From: Streptococcus pseudopneumoniae
Lineage (GTDB): Bacteria > Bacillota > Bacilli > Lactobacillales > Streptococcaceae
Direction: 5' to 3'
DNA: 42,047 bases
Assembly (NCBI RefSeq): GCF_001074825.1
Contig: NZ_JUPG01000038.1
Span: 1 to 42,047, forward strand
In this document: piece by piece, positions 18,048-27,267 of the stretch
Position numbering within the stretch: position 1 is the stretch's first letter
How the letters are laid out: every line of letters starts with the position of its first letter
The notes under the pieces: model-generated
Database searches by the model: none
The model's input: only the letters and a program-made list of their open reading frames with translations
What the model was told of the DNA's origin: nothing
Translations under genes and position numbers: made by a program

Positions 18048-18076
18048 AGTCTAGCAAAAAAAGGACTGGATGGCAA
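18048..18076 (-). promoter_or_regulatory. rlmA promoter, leaderless geometry
   Basis: On minus: TTGCCA (18071-18076), 17 bp, TAGACT (18048-18053) with TGC extended -10. Only 6 nt (TAAACT) separate the -10 from the ATG, so the predicted +1 is the A of the start codon. Confidence 0.65.
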
Positions 18077-18088
18077 ATGCCTCCAGTC
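18056..18088 (-). terminator. tyrS terminator
   Basis: GACTGGA-t-GGC, AAAT loop, GCC-TCCAGTC; on the minus strand it is followed by a 7-T run. The rlmA -35 and spacer lie within it. Confidence 0.88.
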
Positions 18089-18094
18089 TTCTTT

Positions 18095-19351
18095 TTAATA
18101 TGTAAGAACAAAGTATTTTTTCTTACCACGACGGATAACAGTCAGTTCGTTTTCTAACTTATCTGCATCACTCAAGACATAGTCAAGGTCTTGGATACGG
18201 TCGCCATTTACGTAGATAGCTCCATTTTGGACATCTTCACGGGCTTGGCGTTTTGAGTTAACCATACCAGATGAAACAAGGAGTTCCACGATATTGTGGT
18301 TTTCATCTGCTTGAACTTGGTAGTTTGGTACTCCACGAAGTCCTTGTTTGAGTTCTTTGACAGAAAGGTTTTTGATGTTTCCTGCAAAGAGTTGCTCAGT
18401 GATGTTGAGGGCTTCTTTGTAGGCTTCTTCGCCGTGAACAAGTGTGACAACTTCACGAGCCAAGACTTTTTGAGCCAAGCGTTCGTGTGGCGCAGCCTCA
18501 AACTGTTTGCGGATGTCTTCAATCTCATCAAGTGATAAGAAAGTAAAGATTTTCAAGAAGCGAACAGCGTCAGCGTCCATGACATTCATCCAGAATTGGT
18601 ACATTTCGTATGGAGAAGTCTTTTCAGGATTGAGCCAGACTGCGTTTCCTTCTGATTTACCAAATTTCTTACCAGTTGCATCTGTAATCAATGGAACAGT
18701 GATAACGTGACCGGTCTTGTCAGCTTTACGACGAAGCAATTCGGTACCAGCAGTCATATTTCCCCACTGGTCAGAACCACCGATTTGTAGCGTTACATTG
18801 TGGTCCTGGTTAAGGACGAAGAAGTCGTAACCTTGCATGATTTGGTAAGCAAACTCAGTGTAAGAAATTCCTGTTTCGATCCGTTTTTTCACAGACTCTT
18901 TGCTCATCATATAGTTGACAGTGAAGTATTTGCCGATATCACGGAGGAAGTCAATGAAGCTGATGCTGCCAAACCAGTCGTAGTTGTTGACCATGACAGC
19001 TTTATTTTCACCATTTTCAAAGTCAAGAAAACGAGAAAGTTGTCCTTGGATAGACTTGACCCAGCCATCTACTGTGTCTTTTGTTTGGAGACTACGTTCA
19101 GCATCTTTGAAGGACGGATCTCCGATGAGACCTGTAGCACCGCCAACGAGCGCATAAGGTTTGTGACCTGCTAGCTGCAAGCGACGACTTGTCAAGATTG
19201 CGACAAGGTGGCCTAGGTGAAGGCTGTCAGCAGTTGGATCGTAGCCAGTATAATAAGAAACTTGACCTTCTTCTAGGGCTTTACGCAAAGCTTCTTCATC
19301 AGTCGTTTGAAAAATCAAACCACGCTCTTTTAGCTCATCAAAAATGTGCAT
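18095..19351 (-). CDS. tyrS: Tyrosyl-tRNA synthetase
   Basis: 418 residues, TyrS (TyrRS-S) type. It attaches tyrosine to tRNA-Tyr. The class I HIGH motif appears as LHLGH (in [13 protein letters not shown], near residue 45) and KMSKS as KFGKS (near 230). The C-terminal 65 residues are an S4 RNA-binding domain ([20 protein letters not shown]). Start has AAAAAGGAG upstream. The leader is short: the -10 TACAAT with TGA extension lies at 19389-19394, so no T-box leader is present, unlike many Firmicute tyrS genes. It is divergent from pbp1b. Confidence 0.97.
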   Translation of the reverse strand: MHIFDELKERGLIFQTTDEEALRKALEEGQVSYYTGYDPTADSLHLGHLVAILTSRRLQLAGHKPYALVGGATGLIGDPSFKDAERSLQTKDTVDGWVKSIQGQLSRFLDFENGENKAVMVNNYDWFGSISFIDFLRDIGKYFTVNYMMSKESVKKRIETGISYTEFAYQIMQGYDFFVLNQDHNVTLQIGGSDQWGNMTAGTELLRRKADKTGHVITVPLITDATGKKFGKSEGNAVWLNPEKTSPYEMYQFWMNVMDADAVRFLKIFTFLSLDEIEDIRKQFEAAPHERLAQKVLAREVVTLVHGEEAYKEALNITEQLFAGNIKNLSVKELKQGLRGVPNYQVQADENHNIVELLVSSGMVNSKRQAREDVQNGAIYVNGDRIQDLDYVLSDADKLENELTVIRRGKKKYFVLTY

Positions 19352-19388
19352 ATGTCTTTTCTCCTTTTTAAAATTATTGTTTCTAACT

Positions 19389-19394
19389 ATTGTA
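19389..19394 (-). promoter_or_regulatory. tyrS promoter, extended -10
   Basis: TGA-TACAAT on the minus strand, about 38 nt before the start codon; no convincing -35. Confidence 0.45.
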
Positions 19395-19446
19395 TCACAA
19401 ACTTGGGCAATAGCCTAGTAGAATAGGGAAGAAAGTGGCTATTTTA

Positions 19447-19473
19447 TTGAAAGTGTACCTTTTATGGTATAAT
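19447..19473 (+). promoter_or_regulatory. pbp1b promoter
   Basis: TATAAT (19468-19473) with TGG extended -10; TTGAAA at 19447-19452 is 15 bp away, or TATTGA at 17 bp. The ATG inside the -10 at 19472 is not a start. Confidence 0.65.
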
Positions 19474-19492
19474 GAATAGAGTGAGGAAATCC

Positions 19493-21949
19493 ATGCAAAA
19501 TCAATTAAAGAGAAAAGTGCTGGCATTTTTCCAGCAAGTAAAATTAAACATAAATCATAAAAAATCAGAGAAAGTCTTAGAAGCGAAGAAGTCGGATGGA
19601 ACAGGTGGGAAGTTCCTGCCTATCTTAGGTAGCATTTTGGCTGCTATCAAGGGAGTTTTGAATACCCTCTTTATTCTAGGCTTTATCGGTGGGCTTTTTG
19701 GTGCTGGTGTAGCTCTTGGTTATGGAGTTGCCTTGTTTGATAAGGCTAAGGTTCCGCCAGCGGAGGATTTAGTAAAGCAGGTTAAGAATGTTTCTTCAAT
19801 CTCAGAAATTGTTTATGCAGATGGGAGTGTCATTGCTTCTATAGAGAGTGACTTACTGAGAACTTCTGTTTCATCTGAGGAAATATCGGACAATCTCAAA
19901 AAGGCTATCGTTGCAACTGAGGACGAACATTTTCTTGAACATAAAGGGGTTGTGCCTAAGGCTGTGATTCGGGCGACTTTGGGGACCTTTGCAGGTTTGG
20001 GTTCATCTAGTGGAGGCTCTACCTTAACCCAACAGTTAATCAAGCAGCAAGTCGTTGGAGATGCTCCGACTTTGGCTCGTAAGGCTACAGAAATTGTGGA
20101 TGCACTTGCGCTAGAACGAACGATGAGTAAGGATGAAATTTTGGTTACTTATCTTAATATTGCTCCTTTTGGCCGAAATAATAAGGGACAGAATATTGCA
20201 GGTGCTCAGCAGGCAGCAGAGGGTATTTTTGGTGTAGATGCTAGTCAGTTGACTGTTCCTCAAGCAGCATTTTTAGCAGGACTACCGCAAAGTCCTATTA
20301 TCTATTCTCCCTATGAAAATACGGGTGCTATTAAGAGCGATGAAGATTTAGAACTAGGCTTGAAGCGGGCCAAGGATGTTCTTTATAATATGTATCGTAC
20401 GGGATCCTTAACAAAGGAAGAATACAATCAGTATAAGGATTACAATATCAAACAAGATTTTTTGCCATCAGGTTCTGTTAATGTTGTTTCAAGAGATTAC
20501 CTTTACTATACTGCTATGGCTGAAGCGATAGACCGGATGTACGATTATTTGGTCCAACAAGATAATGTTCCCAGTCAAGAGCTGAAAAATGAAGCTATTC
20601 AGAAGGCGTATCGTAAACGAGCTGAGCAAGAATTAAGTACAGGTGGTTATAAGATTATGACTACTATTAATAAAAAAGTTCATACTGCCATGCAGAATGC
20701 AGTAGCCAGATATGGGTCTCTACTAGATGATGGAACAGGTCGTGTAGAAGTAGGGAATGTCTTGATGGACAACCAAACAGGTGCTATCCTAGGCTTTGTA
20801 GGTGGTCGCAATTATCAAGAAAATCAAAACAATCATGCCTTTGACACCAAGCGCTCACCAGCTTCCACTACCAAGCCCTTGCTGGCCTACGGGATCGCTA
20901 TTGACCAGGGCTTGATGGGAAGTGAGACGATTCTGTCTAACTATCCAACAAACTTTGCCAATGGCAACCCGATTATGTATGCTAATAGCAAGGGGACAGG
21001 AATGATGACCTTGGGAGAAGCCTTGAACTATTCATGGAATATCCCGGCTTACTGGACCTATCGTATGCTCCGTGAAAAGGGTGTTGATGTCAAAGGTTAT
21101 ATGGAAAAGATGGGTTACGAGATTCCTGAGTATGGTATTGAGAGCCTGCCAATGGGTGGTGGTATTGAAGTCACAGTTGCCCAGCATACCAATGGCTATC
21201 AGACCTTGGCAAATAACGGAGTTTATCATCAGAAACATGTGATTTCTAAAATTGAAGCATCAGATGGTAGAGTGGTATATGAGTATCAAGATAAACCGGT
21301 TCAAGTCTATTCAAAAGCTACTGCGACAATTATGCAGGGCTTGTTGCGAGAAGTTCTATCCTCTCGTGTGACAACAACCTTTAAACCGAATTTAACTTCT
21401 TTAAATTCGACATTAGCTAATGCAGATTGGATTGGGAAGACTGGTACAACCAACCAAGACGAAAATATGTGGCTTATGCTTTCTACTCCTAAATTAACTT
21501 TAGGTGGTTGGATTGGGCATGATGATAATCATTCATTATCTCGTAGAGCAGGCTATTCTAATAATTCTAATTATATGGCTCACTTGGTTAATGCTATCCA
21601 AGAGTCTGAACCTGGAATTTGGGGGACCGAGCGCTTTGCTTTAGATTCTAGTGTAGTGAAATCGGAAGTCTTGAAATCAACAGGTCAAAAACCAGGTAAG
21701 GTTTCTGTTGAAGGAAAAGAGGTAGATGTCACAGGTTCGACTGTTACCAGCTATTGGGCTAATAAGGCAGGAGCGCCAGCGACCAGTTATCTCTTTGCTA
21801 TTGGTGGAAGTGATGCGGATTATAAGAATGCTTGGTCTAGTATCGTGGGGAGTCTACCAACTCCATCAAGCTCCAGCAGTTCAAGTAATAGCTCTAGTGA
21901 CAGTAGTAACTCAAGTGCTACACGATCTTCTTCAAGGACAAGACGATAA
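19493..21949 (+). CDS. pbp1b: Penicillin-binding protein 1b (bifunctional glycosyltransferase/transpeptidase)
   Basis: 818 to 821 residues class; from ATG 19493 with GTGAGG upstream. It polymerises glycan strands and cross-links peptides outside the membrane. A basic cytoplasmic N terminus is followed by one membrane helix (about 53-81). The GT51 domain has the catalytic [10 protein letters not shown] near 143-152 and [12 protein letters not shown] near 175-186. The transpeptidase domain has SxxK as STTK near 458-461, SxN as SWN near 515 and KTGT ([13 protein letters not shown]) near 650. The tail is a low-complexity Ser/Asn stretch ending in RTRR. Length and motifs match pneumococcal PBP1b. 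Monocistronic with its own terminator. Confidence 0.96.
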   Translation: MQNQLKRKVLAFFQQVKLNINHKKSEKVLEAKKSDGTGGKFLPILGSILAAIKGVLNTLFILGFIGGLFGAGVALGYGVALFDKAKVPPAEDLVKQVKNVSSISEIVYADGSVIASIESDLLRTSVSSEEISDNLKKAIVATEDEHFLEHKGVVPKAVIRATLGTFAGLGSSSGGSTLTQQLIKQQVVGDAPTLARKATEIVDALALERTMSKDEILVTYLNIAPFGRNNKGQNIAGAQQAAEGIFGVDASQLTVPQAAFLAGLPQSPIIYSPYENTGAIKSDEDLELGLKRAKDVLYNMYRTGSLTKEEYNQYKDYNIKQDFLPSGSVNVVSRDYLYYTAMAEAIDRMYDYLVQQDNVPSQELKNEAIQKAYRKRAEQELSTGGYKIMTTINKKVHTAMQNAVARYGSLLDDGTGRVEVGNVLMDNQTGAILGFVGGRNYQENQNNHAFDTKRSPASTTKPLLAYGIAIDQGLMGSETILSNYPTNFANGNPIMYANSKGTGMMTLGEALNYSWNIPAYWTYRMLREKGVDVKGYMEKMGYEIPEYGIESLPMGGGIEVTVAQHTNGYQTLANNGVYHQKHVISKIEASDGRVVYEYQDKPVQVYSKATATIMQGLLREVLSSRVTTTFKPNLTSLNSTLANADWIGKTGTTNQDENMWLMLSTPKLTLGGWIGHDDNHSLSRRAGYSNNSNYMAHLVNAIQESEPGIWGTERFALDSSVVKSEVLKSTGQKPGKVSVEGKEVDVTGSTVTSYWANKAGAPATSYLFAIGGSDADYKNAWSSIVGSLPTPSSSSSSSNSSSDSSNSSATRSSSRTRR

Positions 21950-21971
21950 GTTCTATGAACTATGCTAAATG

Positions 21972-22003
21972 AAGTGGCCAATCAATGGATTGCCACTTTT
22001 TTC
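21972..22003 (+). terminator. pbp1b terminator
   Basis: AAGTGGC(c)AATC pairs with GATTGCCACTT with one bulged C, followed by a long T-rich run. Confidence 0.88.
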
Positions 22004-22018
22004 TTTTTCCCTTTCGTG

Positions 22019-22034
22019 TTACAATAAAGATATG
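22019..22034 (+). promoter_or_regulatory. Promoter of the EamA gene, leaderless geometry
   Basis: TGT-TACAAT with the -10 at 22020-22025, then AAAGAT and the ATG at 22032. The predicted +1 is the A of the start codon, and there is no ribosome site. The -35 region is only T-rich. Confidence 0.55.
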
Positions 22035-22943
22035 AATCAGTATCAGAAAAAGATTGTTAAAGGAACCATTTACTCTCTCCTATCCGGCTTGATATGGGGA
22101 ATCTGTGGGATTTTAGGAGAGTATTTCTTTACTCATTATCAGGTGTCCTCTGGTTGGATTACCTCTATGCGTTTGACGCTAGCAGGGAGTCTTGTGCTCA
22201 TTTGGTCTGTAATGCAAGTAAAATCACAAGTGTTAGATATCTGGCGAGACAAGAAAAATTACCTGCCCTTTTTGGCCTATGCTATTTTGGGAATTTTCTC
22301 AGTTCAGTATTTTTTCTATCTCTGTGTAGAATATTCAAATGCTGCGACAGCAACTATTTTACAGTTTATCAGTCCTGTCTTTATCCTCTTTTATAATCGT
22401 TTGGTTTATAAAAAACGAGCGTCAAAAAGCGCTATTTTCTATGTTCTGATTGCTATGCTGGGTGTGTGCTTGATGGCGACAAAGGGAGATCTCTCTCAGT
22501 TATCCATGACGCCACTAGCCCTTATAACAGGTCTGTTGAGTGCTATGGGGGTTATGTTTAATGTTATCTTGCCCCAACCTTTCGCGAAGCGCTATGGTTT
22601 TGTACCCACGGTTGGGTGGGGGATGATTTTGGCAGGTTTATTTAGCAATGTCCTTTCGCCGGTTTATCAGCTTTCCTTTACTCTTGATATTTGGAGTATC
22701 TTGATTTGCCTCATTATTGCTTTCTTTGGGACGGCTTTTGCCTTTTTCATTTCCATGAAGGCTGTGTCCTTGGTTTCTCCCTTGGTAGTTTCTGTTATTA
22801 GTGCCAGTGAACCTCTCTCTTCTGCCCTTTTGAGTGTTTTATTTTTAGGCTTGGTAGTGGATTGGTCCCTTCTTCTAGCTATGGCCCTGATTATTTTACC
22901 CATGATTTTCCTATCGGTAGAAGAAGCGAAAGAAAGTAAATAA
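22032..22943 (+). CDS. EamA-family (DMT) transporter
   Basis: 303 residues from ATG 22032. The frame stays open back to 21969 but that part is the pbp1b terminator. Ten membrane helices in two EamA repeats can be counted; SLLSGLIWGICGILGEYFF and the CVEYSNAATATILQFISPVF segment are typical of the drug/metabolite transporter superfamily. Members export metabolites, amino acids or drugs; the substrate here cannot be assigned. It is followed by the leader RNA of dapH and not by a clear terminator of its own. Confidence 0.88.
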   Translation: MNQYQKKIVKGTIYSLLSGLIWGICGILGEYFFTHYQVSSGWITSMRLTLAGSLVLIWSVMQVKSQVLDIWRDKKNYLPFLAYAILGIFSVQYFFYLCVEYSNAATATILQFISPVFILFYNRLVYKKRASKSAIFYVLIAMLGVCLMATKGDLSQLSMTPLALITGLLSAMGVMFNVILPQPFAKRYGFVPTVGWGMILAGLFSNVLSPVYQLSFTLDIWSILICLIIAFFGTAFAFFISMKAVSLVSPLVVSVISASEPLSSALLSVLFLGLVVDWSLLLAMALIILPMIFLSVEEAKESK

Positions 22944-22969
22944 AAAGTCTTTTCTTAATTCTAAAAGTG

Positions 22970-22978
22970 TGCTATACT
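22970..22978 (+). promoter_or_regulatory. Promoter of the dapH leader / small RNA
   Basis: TGC-TATACT (-10 at 22973-22978) is a good extended -10; the -35 region is weak. Predicted +1 is near 22985. Confidence 0.6.
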
Positions 22979-23009
22979 AGAATAGTCAATAAAACACGGG
23001 GAGATAGTT

Positions 23010-23039
23010 GTGAAGAGTGTTTTTAGGTTGTATCGGTAG
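23010..23039 (+). CDS. Possible leader peptide (9 codons)
   Basis: GGGGAG (22998-23003) lies 6 nt before a GTG start encoding M-K-S-V-F-R-L-Y-R and a TAG stop. The arginine codons are AGG and CGG, both rare in streptococci. Its last codons are the 5' arm of the CUUG hairpin, and its middle is the 5' arm of the enclosing helix, so ribosome position would change folding before the terminator. The short length and GTG start mean it could be chance. Confidence 0.35.
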   Translation: MKSVFRLYR

Positions 23040-23106
23040 GGGCTTGCTTTTACCGACAGCACGTTTTATCTCACATCCCTAAAAATCATACCTAAAAACA
23101 AACAAA

Positions 23107-23132
23107 AAGGCTTCAAATTTGAGGCCTTTTTT
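23107..23132 (+). terminator. Terminator / attenuator before dapH
   Basis: AAAGGCTTCAAA pairs with TTTGAGGCCTTT (one G-U), followed by TTTTTT. A TTCAAA (23112-23117) and TGG-TAGAAT (-10 at 23135-23140), 17 bp apart, overlap it and could be a separate dapH promoter. Confidence 0.85.
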
Positions 23133-23171
23133 GGTAGAATAGGTATCATTAAAATGAACTAGGAGGCGCCT

Positions 23172-23870
23172 ATGACTGCCACAAAAATGAACGCACAAGA
23201 AATTATCCAATTTATCGCCAATGCTGAAAAGAAAACCAGTGTGAAAGTAACCTTTGAGGGACAACTCGCAACTGCTGTACCAAGCTCTGTTGTCAAACTA
23301 GGGAATGTCCTATTTGGAGACTGGAAGGACGTGGCTCCGCTTCTCGATGGCTTGGTAGAAAATCAAGACTATGTTGTTGAACAAGATGCTCGTAATTCTG
23401 CAGTTCCTTTGCTAGACAAACGTGCTATCAACGCTCGTATCGAGCCAGGTGCTATTATCCGTGATCAGGTTGAAATTGGTGACAATGCTGTTATCATGAT
23501 GGGAGCCGTTATCAATATCGGTGCTGAAATCGGTGCAGGAACCATGATTGACATGGGGGCAATCCTTGGTGGCCGTGCTATTGTTGGAAAAAACAGTCAC
23601 GTTGGTGCAGGTGCCGTTCTTGCAGGTGTGATTGAGCCAGCTAGCGCAGAACCAGTCCGTGTTGGAGATAATGTTCTTATCGGCGCTAATGCAGTGGTTA
23701 TCGAAGGAGTCCAAATCGGTAGTGGTTCAGTTGTTGCAGCAGGAGCTATTGTTACACAAGATGTCCCAGAAAACGTGGTGGTAGCAGGTGTTCCAGCTCG
23801 CATTATCAAAGAGATTGATGCCCAAACCCAACAAAAAACAGCGCTAGAAGATGCGCTTCGTACCTTATAA
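23172..23870 (+). CDS. dapH: 2,3,4,5-tetrahydropyridine-2,6-dicarboxylate N-acetyltransferase DapH
   Basis: 232 residues from ATG 23172, with a full AGGAGG 5 bp upstream. It acetylates tetrahydrodipicolinate in the acetylated branch of the diaminopimelate/lysine pathway. An N-terminal alpha/beta domain (about 1-85) precedes a left-handed beta-helix of hexapeptide repeats ([49 protein letters not shown]), ending in the PARIIKEID loop. Length and the N-terminal domain match DapH rather than succinyl-type DapD. dapL follows 67 bp downstream and carries out a later step. Confidence 0.95.
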   Translation: MTATKMNAQEIIQFIANAEKKTSVKVTFEGQLATAVPSSVVKLGNVLFGDWKDVAPLLDGLVENQDYVVEQDARNSAVPLLDKRAINARIEPGAIIRDQVEIGDNAVIMMGAVINIGAEIGAGTMIDMGAILGGRAIVGKNSHVGAGAVLAGVIEPASAEPVRVGDNVLIGANAVVIEGVQIGSGSVVAAGAIVTQDVPENVVVAGVPARIIKEIDAQTQQKTALEDALRTL

Positions 23871-23885
23871 TTGTAAAAGAAAAAT

Positions 23886-23916
23886 AGAGGCGGAACCCTT
23901 CTTCCAGCCTCTTTCT
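23886..23916 (+). terminator. Weak terminator-like hairpin between dapH and dapL
   Basis: AGAGGC-GGAA and TTCC-GCCTCT form a stem with a loop of CCCTTC, followed by only TTTCT. It may partly reduce read-through to dapL. Confidence 0.55.
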
Positions 23917-23937
23917 GCTATATCGGAGGATAGATAG

Positions 23938-25068
23938 ATGTTAGATTTGATTCAGACTAGACGAGATTTGCACCAGATTCCAGAGATTGGCTTGGAGGAG
24001 TTCAAGACTCATGCTTATTTGCTGGATGTGATTGAGAAATTGACTGCGGGTAGGGAGTTTGTTCAAGTTCGTACTTGGCGGACAGGTATTTTGGTCTATT
24101 TGCAGGGAAGTCAGCCAGAGCGTACCATTGGTTGGCGGACAGATATTGATGGTTTGCCTATCGTTGAACAAACAGGATTTCCTTTCGCTTCTCAGCACCA
24201 AGGTCGTATGCATGCTTGTGGACATGATTTCCACATGACCATTGCCTTGGGCTGTCTTGAGCGCGCCCTTGAGGAGCAACCAAAGAACAATCTGCTCTTT
24301 CTGTTTCAACCTGCTGAAGAAAATGAAGCTGGTGGCATGCTCATGTATGAGGATGGCGCTTTTGGAGACTGGTTGCCAGACCAGTTTTATGGCCTCCATG
24401 TTCGACCAGATTTGAAGGTTGGACAGATTGCGACCAATACTCATACACTCTTTGCAGGGACTTGCGAGGTGAAGATCCGTTTCAAAGGAAAAGGGGGACA
24501 CGCAGCCTTTCCGCATGAAGCAAATGACGCCTTGGTAGCTGCTAGTTACTTTGTGACCCAGGTGCAGTCGGTGGTCAGCCGCAATGTCAACCCAATCGAG
24601 GGAGCGGTGGTGACCTTTGGAGTTTTCCAAGCTGGAACAACCAACAATGTTATCACAGATACAGCCTTTTTGCATGGAACTATTCGGGCCTTGACACAGG
24701 ACATAAGTCTCTTGGTGCAAAAGCGGGTCAAAACAGTTGCAGAAGGAGTTGCATCTGCCTTCGATATGGAAGTCGAAGTGGAACTCAAACAAGGGGGCTA
24801 CTTGCCTGTTGAGAACAATCCAGTCTTGGCACGTGAACTGATGGACTTCTTTGAAGAAAAAGACGGAATCGAGTTGATTGATATAGAGCCTGCTATGACA
24901 GGCGAGGACTTTGGTTATCTCCTTTCGAAGGTAGATGGCGTTATGTTCTGGCTAGGTATCGATAGTCCCTACGCCCTTCATCACCCTCAGATGAGTCCCA
25001 AGGAAGAAGCCTTAGCCATTGGGGTGGATGCGGTTTCTAGTTTCCTGAAAAAGAAGGCAGCAGAGTAG
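23938..25068 (+). CDS. dapL: N-acetyldiaminopimelate deacetylase
   Basis: 376 residues, M20 metallopeptidase family. It removes acetate from N-acetyl-LL-diaminopimelate. Metal-binding and family motifs visible: RTDIDGLPI (near 69-77), [10 protein letters not shown] (near 95-104), [12 protein letters not shown] (near 125-136) and TGEDFGYLL near 320. The dimerisation domain lies between. Similar proteins are annotated as hippurate hydrolases or aminoacylases, but adjacency to dapH supports the DAP role. Start has GGAGG 8 bp upstream. The gene symbol follows some strep annotations; others leave it unnamed. Confidence 0.9.
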   Translation: MLDLIQTRRDLHQIPEIGLEEFKTHAYLLDVIEKLTAGREFVQVRTWRTGILVYLQGSQPERTIGWRTDIDGLPIVEQTGFPFASQHQGRMHACGHDFHMTIALGCLERALEEQPKNNLLFLFQPAEENEAGGMLMYEDGAFGDWLPDQFYGLHVRPDLKVGQIATNTHTLFAGTCEVKIRFKGKGGHAAFPHEANDALVAASYFVTQVQSVVSRNVNPIEGAVVTFGVFQAGTTNNVITDTAFLHGTIRALTQDISLLVQKRVKTVAEGVASAFDMEVEVELKQGGYLPVENNPVLARELMDFFEEKDGIELIDIEPAMTGEDFGYLLSKVDGVMFWLGIDSPYALHHPQMSPKEEALAIGVDAVSSFLKKKAAE

Positions 25069-25079
25069 AGGATTTGTCT

Positions 25080-25619
25080 ATGAAATCGGAATTACGCAAG
25101 CAAGTCTTGCAAGAAATGAAGGCTATACCTAGAAAGCAAAAACAGGCTATAGACCAAGCTTTAACAGAAGGACTTTTACAACACCCCTTTTACCAAGAAG
25201 CTAAGATCATCGCAACCTACCTCTCTTTTCCTCATGAGTTTCAAACGCAGGAACTGATTGAGCAGGCGCTGAGGGATGGTAAGAAAGTTTTGATACCTAA
25301 AACCTATCCCAAGGGGCGCATGGACTTTGTAGTCTATGATCCGCAGCAGTTGGTAAAAACTTCCTTTGGATTACTGGAGCCACAGGGAGATTTGGAAGTG
25401 GTGGATGCCTCTCAGATTGATTTGATTCATGTTCCTGGCTTGGCTTTTACGACGGAAGGATATCGGATTGGATACGGTGGAGGTTATTATGATCGCTATC
25501 TGAAACATTTTTCTGGTCATACTTTGAGTACGATTTATCCTTGTCAAATTCAGGACTTTATCCCTGAAAACCATGATATTCCTGTTCAGGAGGTTCTGAT
25601 TGATGAAGGAAATCTTTGA
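25080..25619 (+). CDS. fthC: 5-formyltetrahydrofolate cyclo-ligase
   Basis: 179 residues from ATG 25080 with AGAGGA 7 bp upstream; an in-frame TTG at 25074 is within the ribosome site. It converts 5-formyl-THF to 5,10-methenyl-THF with ATP. Hallmarks are the N-terminal KSELRKQVL, VLIPKTYPKGRMDFV in the middle, and the substrate-binding GYRIGYGGGYYDRYL near residues 124-138. Overlaps the rhomboid gene by 17 nt, so the two are translated together from one mRNA with dapL just upstream. Confidence 0.95.
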   Translation: MKSELRKQVLQEMKAIPRKQKQAIDQALTEGLLQHPFYQEAKIIATYLSFPHEFQTQELIEQALRDGKKVLIPKTYPKGRMDFVVYDPQQLVKTSFGLLEPQGDLEVVDASQIDLIHVPGLAFTTEGYRIGYGGGYYDRYLKHFSGHTLSTIYPCQIQDFIPENHDIPVQEVLIDEGNL

Positions 25620-26280
25620 TAGACGTTACCCTGTGACGAGTTTCTTCCTTTTAGTGACGGCCTTGGTATTTCTACTAATGTTGGTGACTACAGGTGGAAA
25701 CTTTGACAGGGCAGACACCCTATTTCGATTTGGAGCCATGTATGGGCCAGCTATTCGCCTCTTTCCTGAGCAGGTTTGGCGTCTCTTCTCTGCTATTTTT
25801 GTTCATATTGGGTGGGAGCATTTCATTGTCAATATGCTTTCGCTTTATTATCTTGGTAGGCAGGTAGAGGAAATTTTCGGTTCTAAGCAGTTTTTCTTTC
25901 TCTATCTCTTATCAGGAATGATGGGTAATCTCTTTGTTTTTGTATTTAGTCCCAAATCCTTAGAAGCAGGAGCCTCTACTTCTCTTTATGGGCTTTTTGC
26001 CGCGATTATCATTCTTCGCTATGCTACGCGTAATCCTTATATCCAACAGCTAGGACAGTCTTATTTGACACTTTTTGTGATTAACATTATTGGAAGTGTT
26101 CTGATTCCCGGCATTAGCCTAGCTGGTCATGTTGGCGGTGCAGTAGGAGGGGCCTTTTTAGCAGTTATCTTTCCAGTTCGAGGTGAAAGACGGATGTATA
26201 GCTCTAGTCAGAGATTAGGAGCGGTAGTCTTGTTTGTAGGACTCGCAGTTTTGCTTTTCTACAAGGGAATGGGGTTGTGA
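25603..26280 (+). CDS. Rhomboid-family intramembrane serine protease
   Basis: 225 residues from ATG 25603, with AGGAGG 8 bp upstream (inside fthC). The TM2 H-x3-N motif is H73-FIV-N77; the catalytic serine is S125 in GASTSLYG and the catalytic histidine is H176 in LAGHVGGAVGG. The usual GxSG is GASt here, Thr replacing the second Gly, which is seen in some active rhomboids. Six to seven membrane helices. It cleaves within membrane segments of substrates; these are unknown. The 17-nt overlap with fthC is probably just compact packing. Confidence 0.93.
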   Translation: MKEIFDRRYPVTSFFLLVTALVFLLMLVTTGGNFDRADTLFRFGAMYGPAIRLFPEQVWRLFSAIFVHIGWEHFIVNMLSLYYLGRQVEEIFGSKQFFFLYLLSGMMGNLFVFVFSPKSLEAGASTSLYGLFAAIIILRYATRNPYIQQLGQSYLTLFVINIIGSVLIPGISLAGHVGGAVGGAFLAVIFPVRGERRMYSSSQRLGAVVLFVGLAVLLFYKGMGL

Positions 26281-26307
26281 CGAACCTGGAAGAAAATTTA
26301 TGTAATG

Positions 26308-26343
26308 AAAAAAGATAAGGCATTTTTTGAACCTTATCTTTTT
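26308..26343. terminator. Bidirectional terminator between rhomboid and galU genes
   Basis: AAAAAAGATAAGG pairs with CCTTATCTTTTT, flanked by A-rich and T-rich runs, so it can serve both converging genes. Confidence 0.88.
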
Positions 26344-26346
26344 ATT

Positions 26347-27246
26347 TTATTCCTTCTCAGCCAATTCTTTTCCAAGTTGGATGAGGTATTCTTTCAAGTC
26401 ATCTTTGACTTGTGGATGTTTGAGGGCGTAGTCAATAGATGTTTTCATAAAGCCAAACTTATCCCCAACGTCGTAACGAGCTCCTGTAAATTCACGGGCG
26501 AAAACACGTTGTGTTTTATTAAGCGTATCAATAGCGTCGGTAAGCTGGATTTCATTTCCAGCACCAGGAGTTTGATTTTCTAAGATATCAAAAATTTCAG
26601 GTGTGAGTAGATAGCGACCGATGATTGCCAAATCACTTGGTGCATCTTCGGGAGCTGGTTTTTCAACGAAAGTTTCGACACTGTAGAGACCATTGATTCC
26701 TTCGCCTTGAGGAGCAATGACTCCATATGATGAAACATCTTCGTGTGGTACAGGCATGACAGCAATGGTTGATGCGTGTGTCTTTTCGTAATCATTCATC
26801 AGTTGTTTTGTCAAAGGAACGGCATTCTCATTTGTGATGTCCATAAGGTCATCACCCAGCATAACAACGAAGGGCTCATTCCCTACAAAAGCTTTGGCTT
26901 GTAGGACAGCGTCTCCAAGACCGCGAGGGTGAGTTTGGCGAATGAAATGGAGGCGCATACCAGTTGCTTCGTCTACCAATTTCAATAGATCTGTTTTGCC
27001 TTTTTCCTTAAGGTTGTATTCAAGTTCAAAGTTTGAGTCAAAGTGGTCTTCAATAGAACGTTTTGATTTACCAGTGACAACCAGAATATCTTCAATACCT
27101 GATTTGAGAGCTTCTTCGACGATAAATTGGATAGTTGGTTTGTCTACAATTGGCAACATTTCTTTGGCAAGGGCCTTGGTTGCTGGTAAGAAACGAGTTC
27201 CTAGTCCAGCGGCAGGGATGACAGCTTTTCTAACTTTTGATGTCAT
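26347..27246 (-). CDS. galU: UTP-glucose-1-phosphate uridylyltransferase GalU
   Basis: 299 residues. It makes UDP-glucose, needed for capsule, glycolipids and Leloir metabolism. The nucleotide-binding N terminus is [25 protein letters not shown], with [12 protein letters not shown] and the LGDDLMD metal motif near residue 133. Ribosome site GAAAGGAT upstream of the ATG. It lies 21 bp downstream of gpsA in the same orientation with no terminator between, forming a gpsA-galU operon. Confidence 0.97.
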   Translation of the reverse strand: MTSKVRKAVIPAAGLGTRFLPATKALAKEMLPIVDKPTIQFIVEEALKSGIEDILVVTGKSKRSIEDHFDSNFELEYNLKEKGKTDLLKLVDEATGMRLHFIRQTHPRGLGDAVLQAKAFVGNEPFVVMLGDDLMDITNENAVPLTKQLMNDYEKTHASTIAVMPVPHEDVSSYGVIAPQGEGINGLYSVETFVEKPAPEDAPSDLAIIGRYLLTPEIFDILENQTPGAGNEIQLTDAIDTLNKTQRVFAREFTGARYDVGDKFGFMKTSIDYALKHPQVKDDLKEYLIQLGKELAEKE

Positions 27247-27267
27247 AAAAATCCTTTCTTTAGAGGG

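Larger units (their letters stand above)
22985..23132 (+). ncRNA. Candidate structured leader or small RNA upstream of dapH
   Basis: About 148 nt bounded by an extended -10 promoter and a terminator. Visible structure: a 10-bp hairpin with G-U pairs and a CUUG tetraloop (23033-23042 with 23047-23056), enclosed by an 11-bp perfect helix (23018-23028 with 23090-23100). GAGATA (23001-23006) can also pair with TATCTC (23067-23072), and ATAAAAC (22989-22995) with GTTTTAT (23063-23069), so alternative folds are possible. A short reading frame with a ribosome site lies in the 5' half. I do not recognise a named RNA family; it does not look like the lysine riboswitch, although dapH is a lysine gene. 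Confidence 0.6.

Noticed and set aside
19472..19492. Upstream start for pbp1b
   Set aside because: The ATG at 19472 overlaps the -10 box and so cannot be in the transcript.
21849..21946. Tandem repeat in the pbp1b 3' end
   Set aside because: The AGC/AGT-rich stretch is just a low-complexity Ser/Asn tail, common in such proteins.
21726..21968. 80-codon frame over the pbp1b tail
   Set aside because: Out of frame within the Ser-rich tail of pbp1b; no independent start signal.
22985..23132. Lysine riboswitch before dapH
   Set aside because: The segment is too short and lacks the multi-helix junction and conserved core of that class.
23941..24792. 283-codon minus-strand frame inside dapL
   Set aside because: Antisense to a gene with complete M20 motifs; no promoter, ribosome site or family resemblance.
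26305..26583. 92-codon plus-strand frame
   Set aside because: Begins in the bidirectional terminator and runs antisense to galU.
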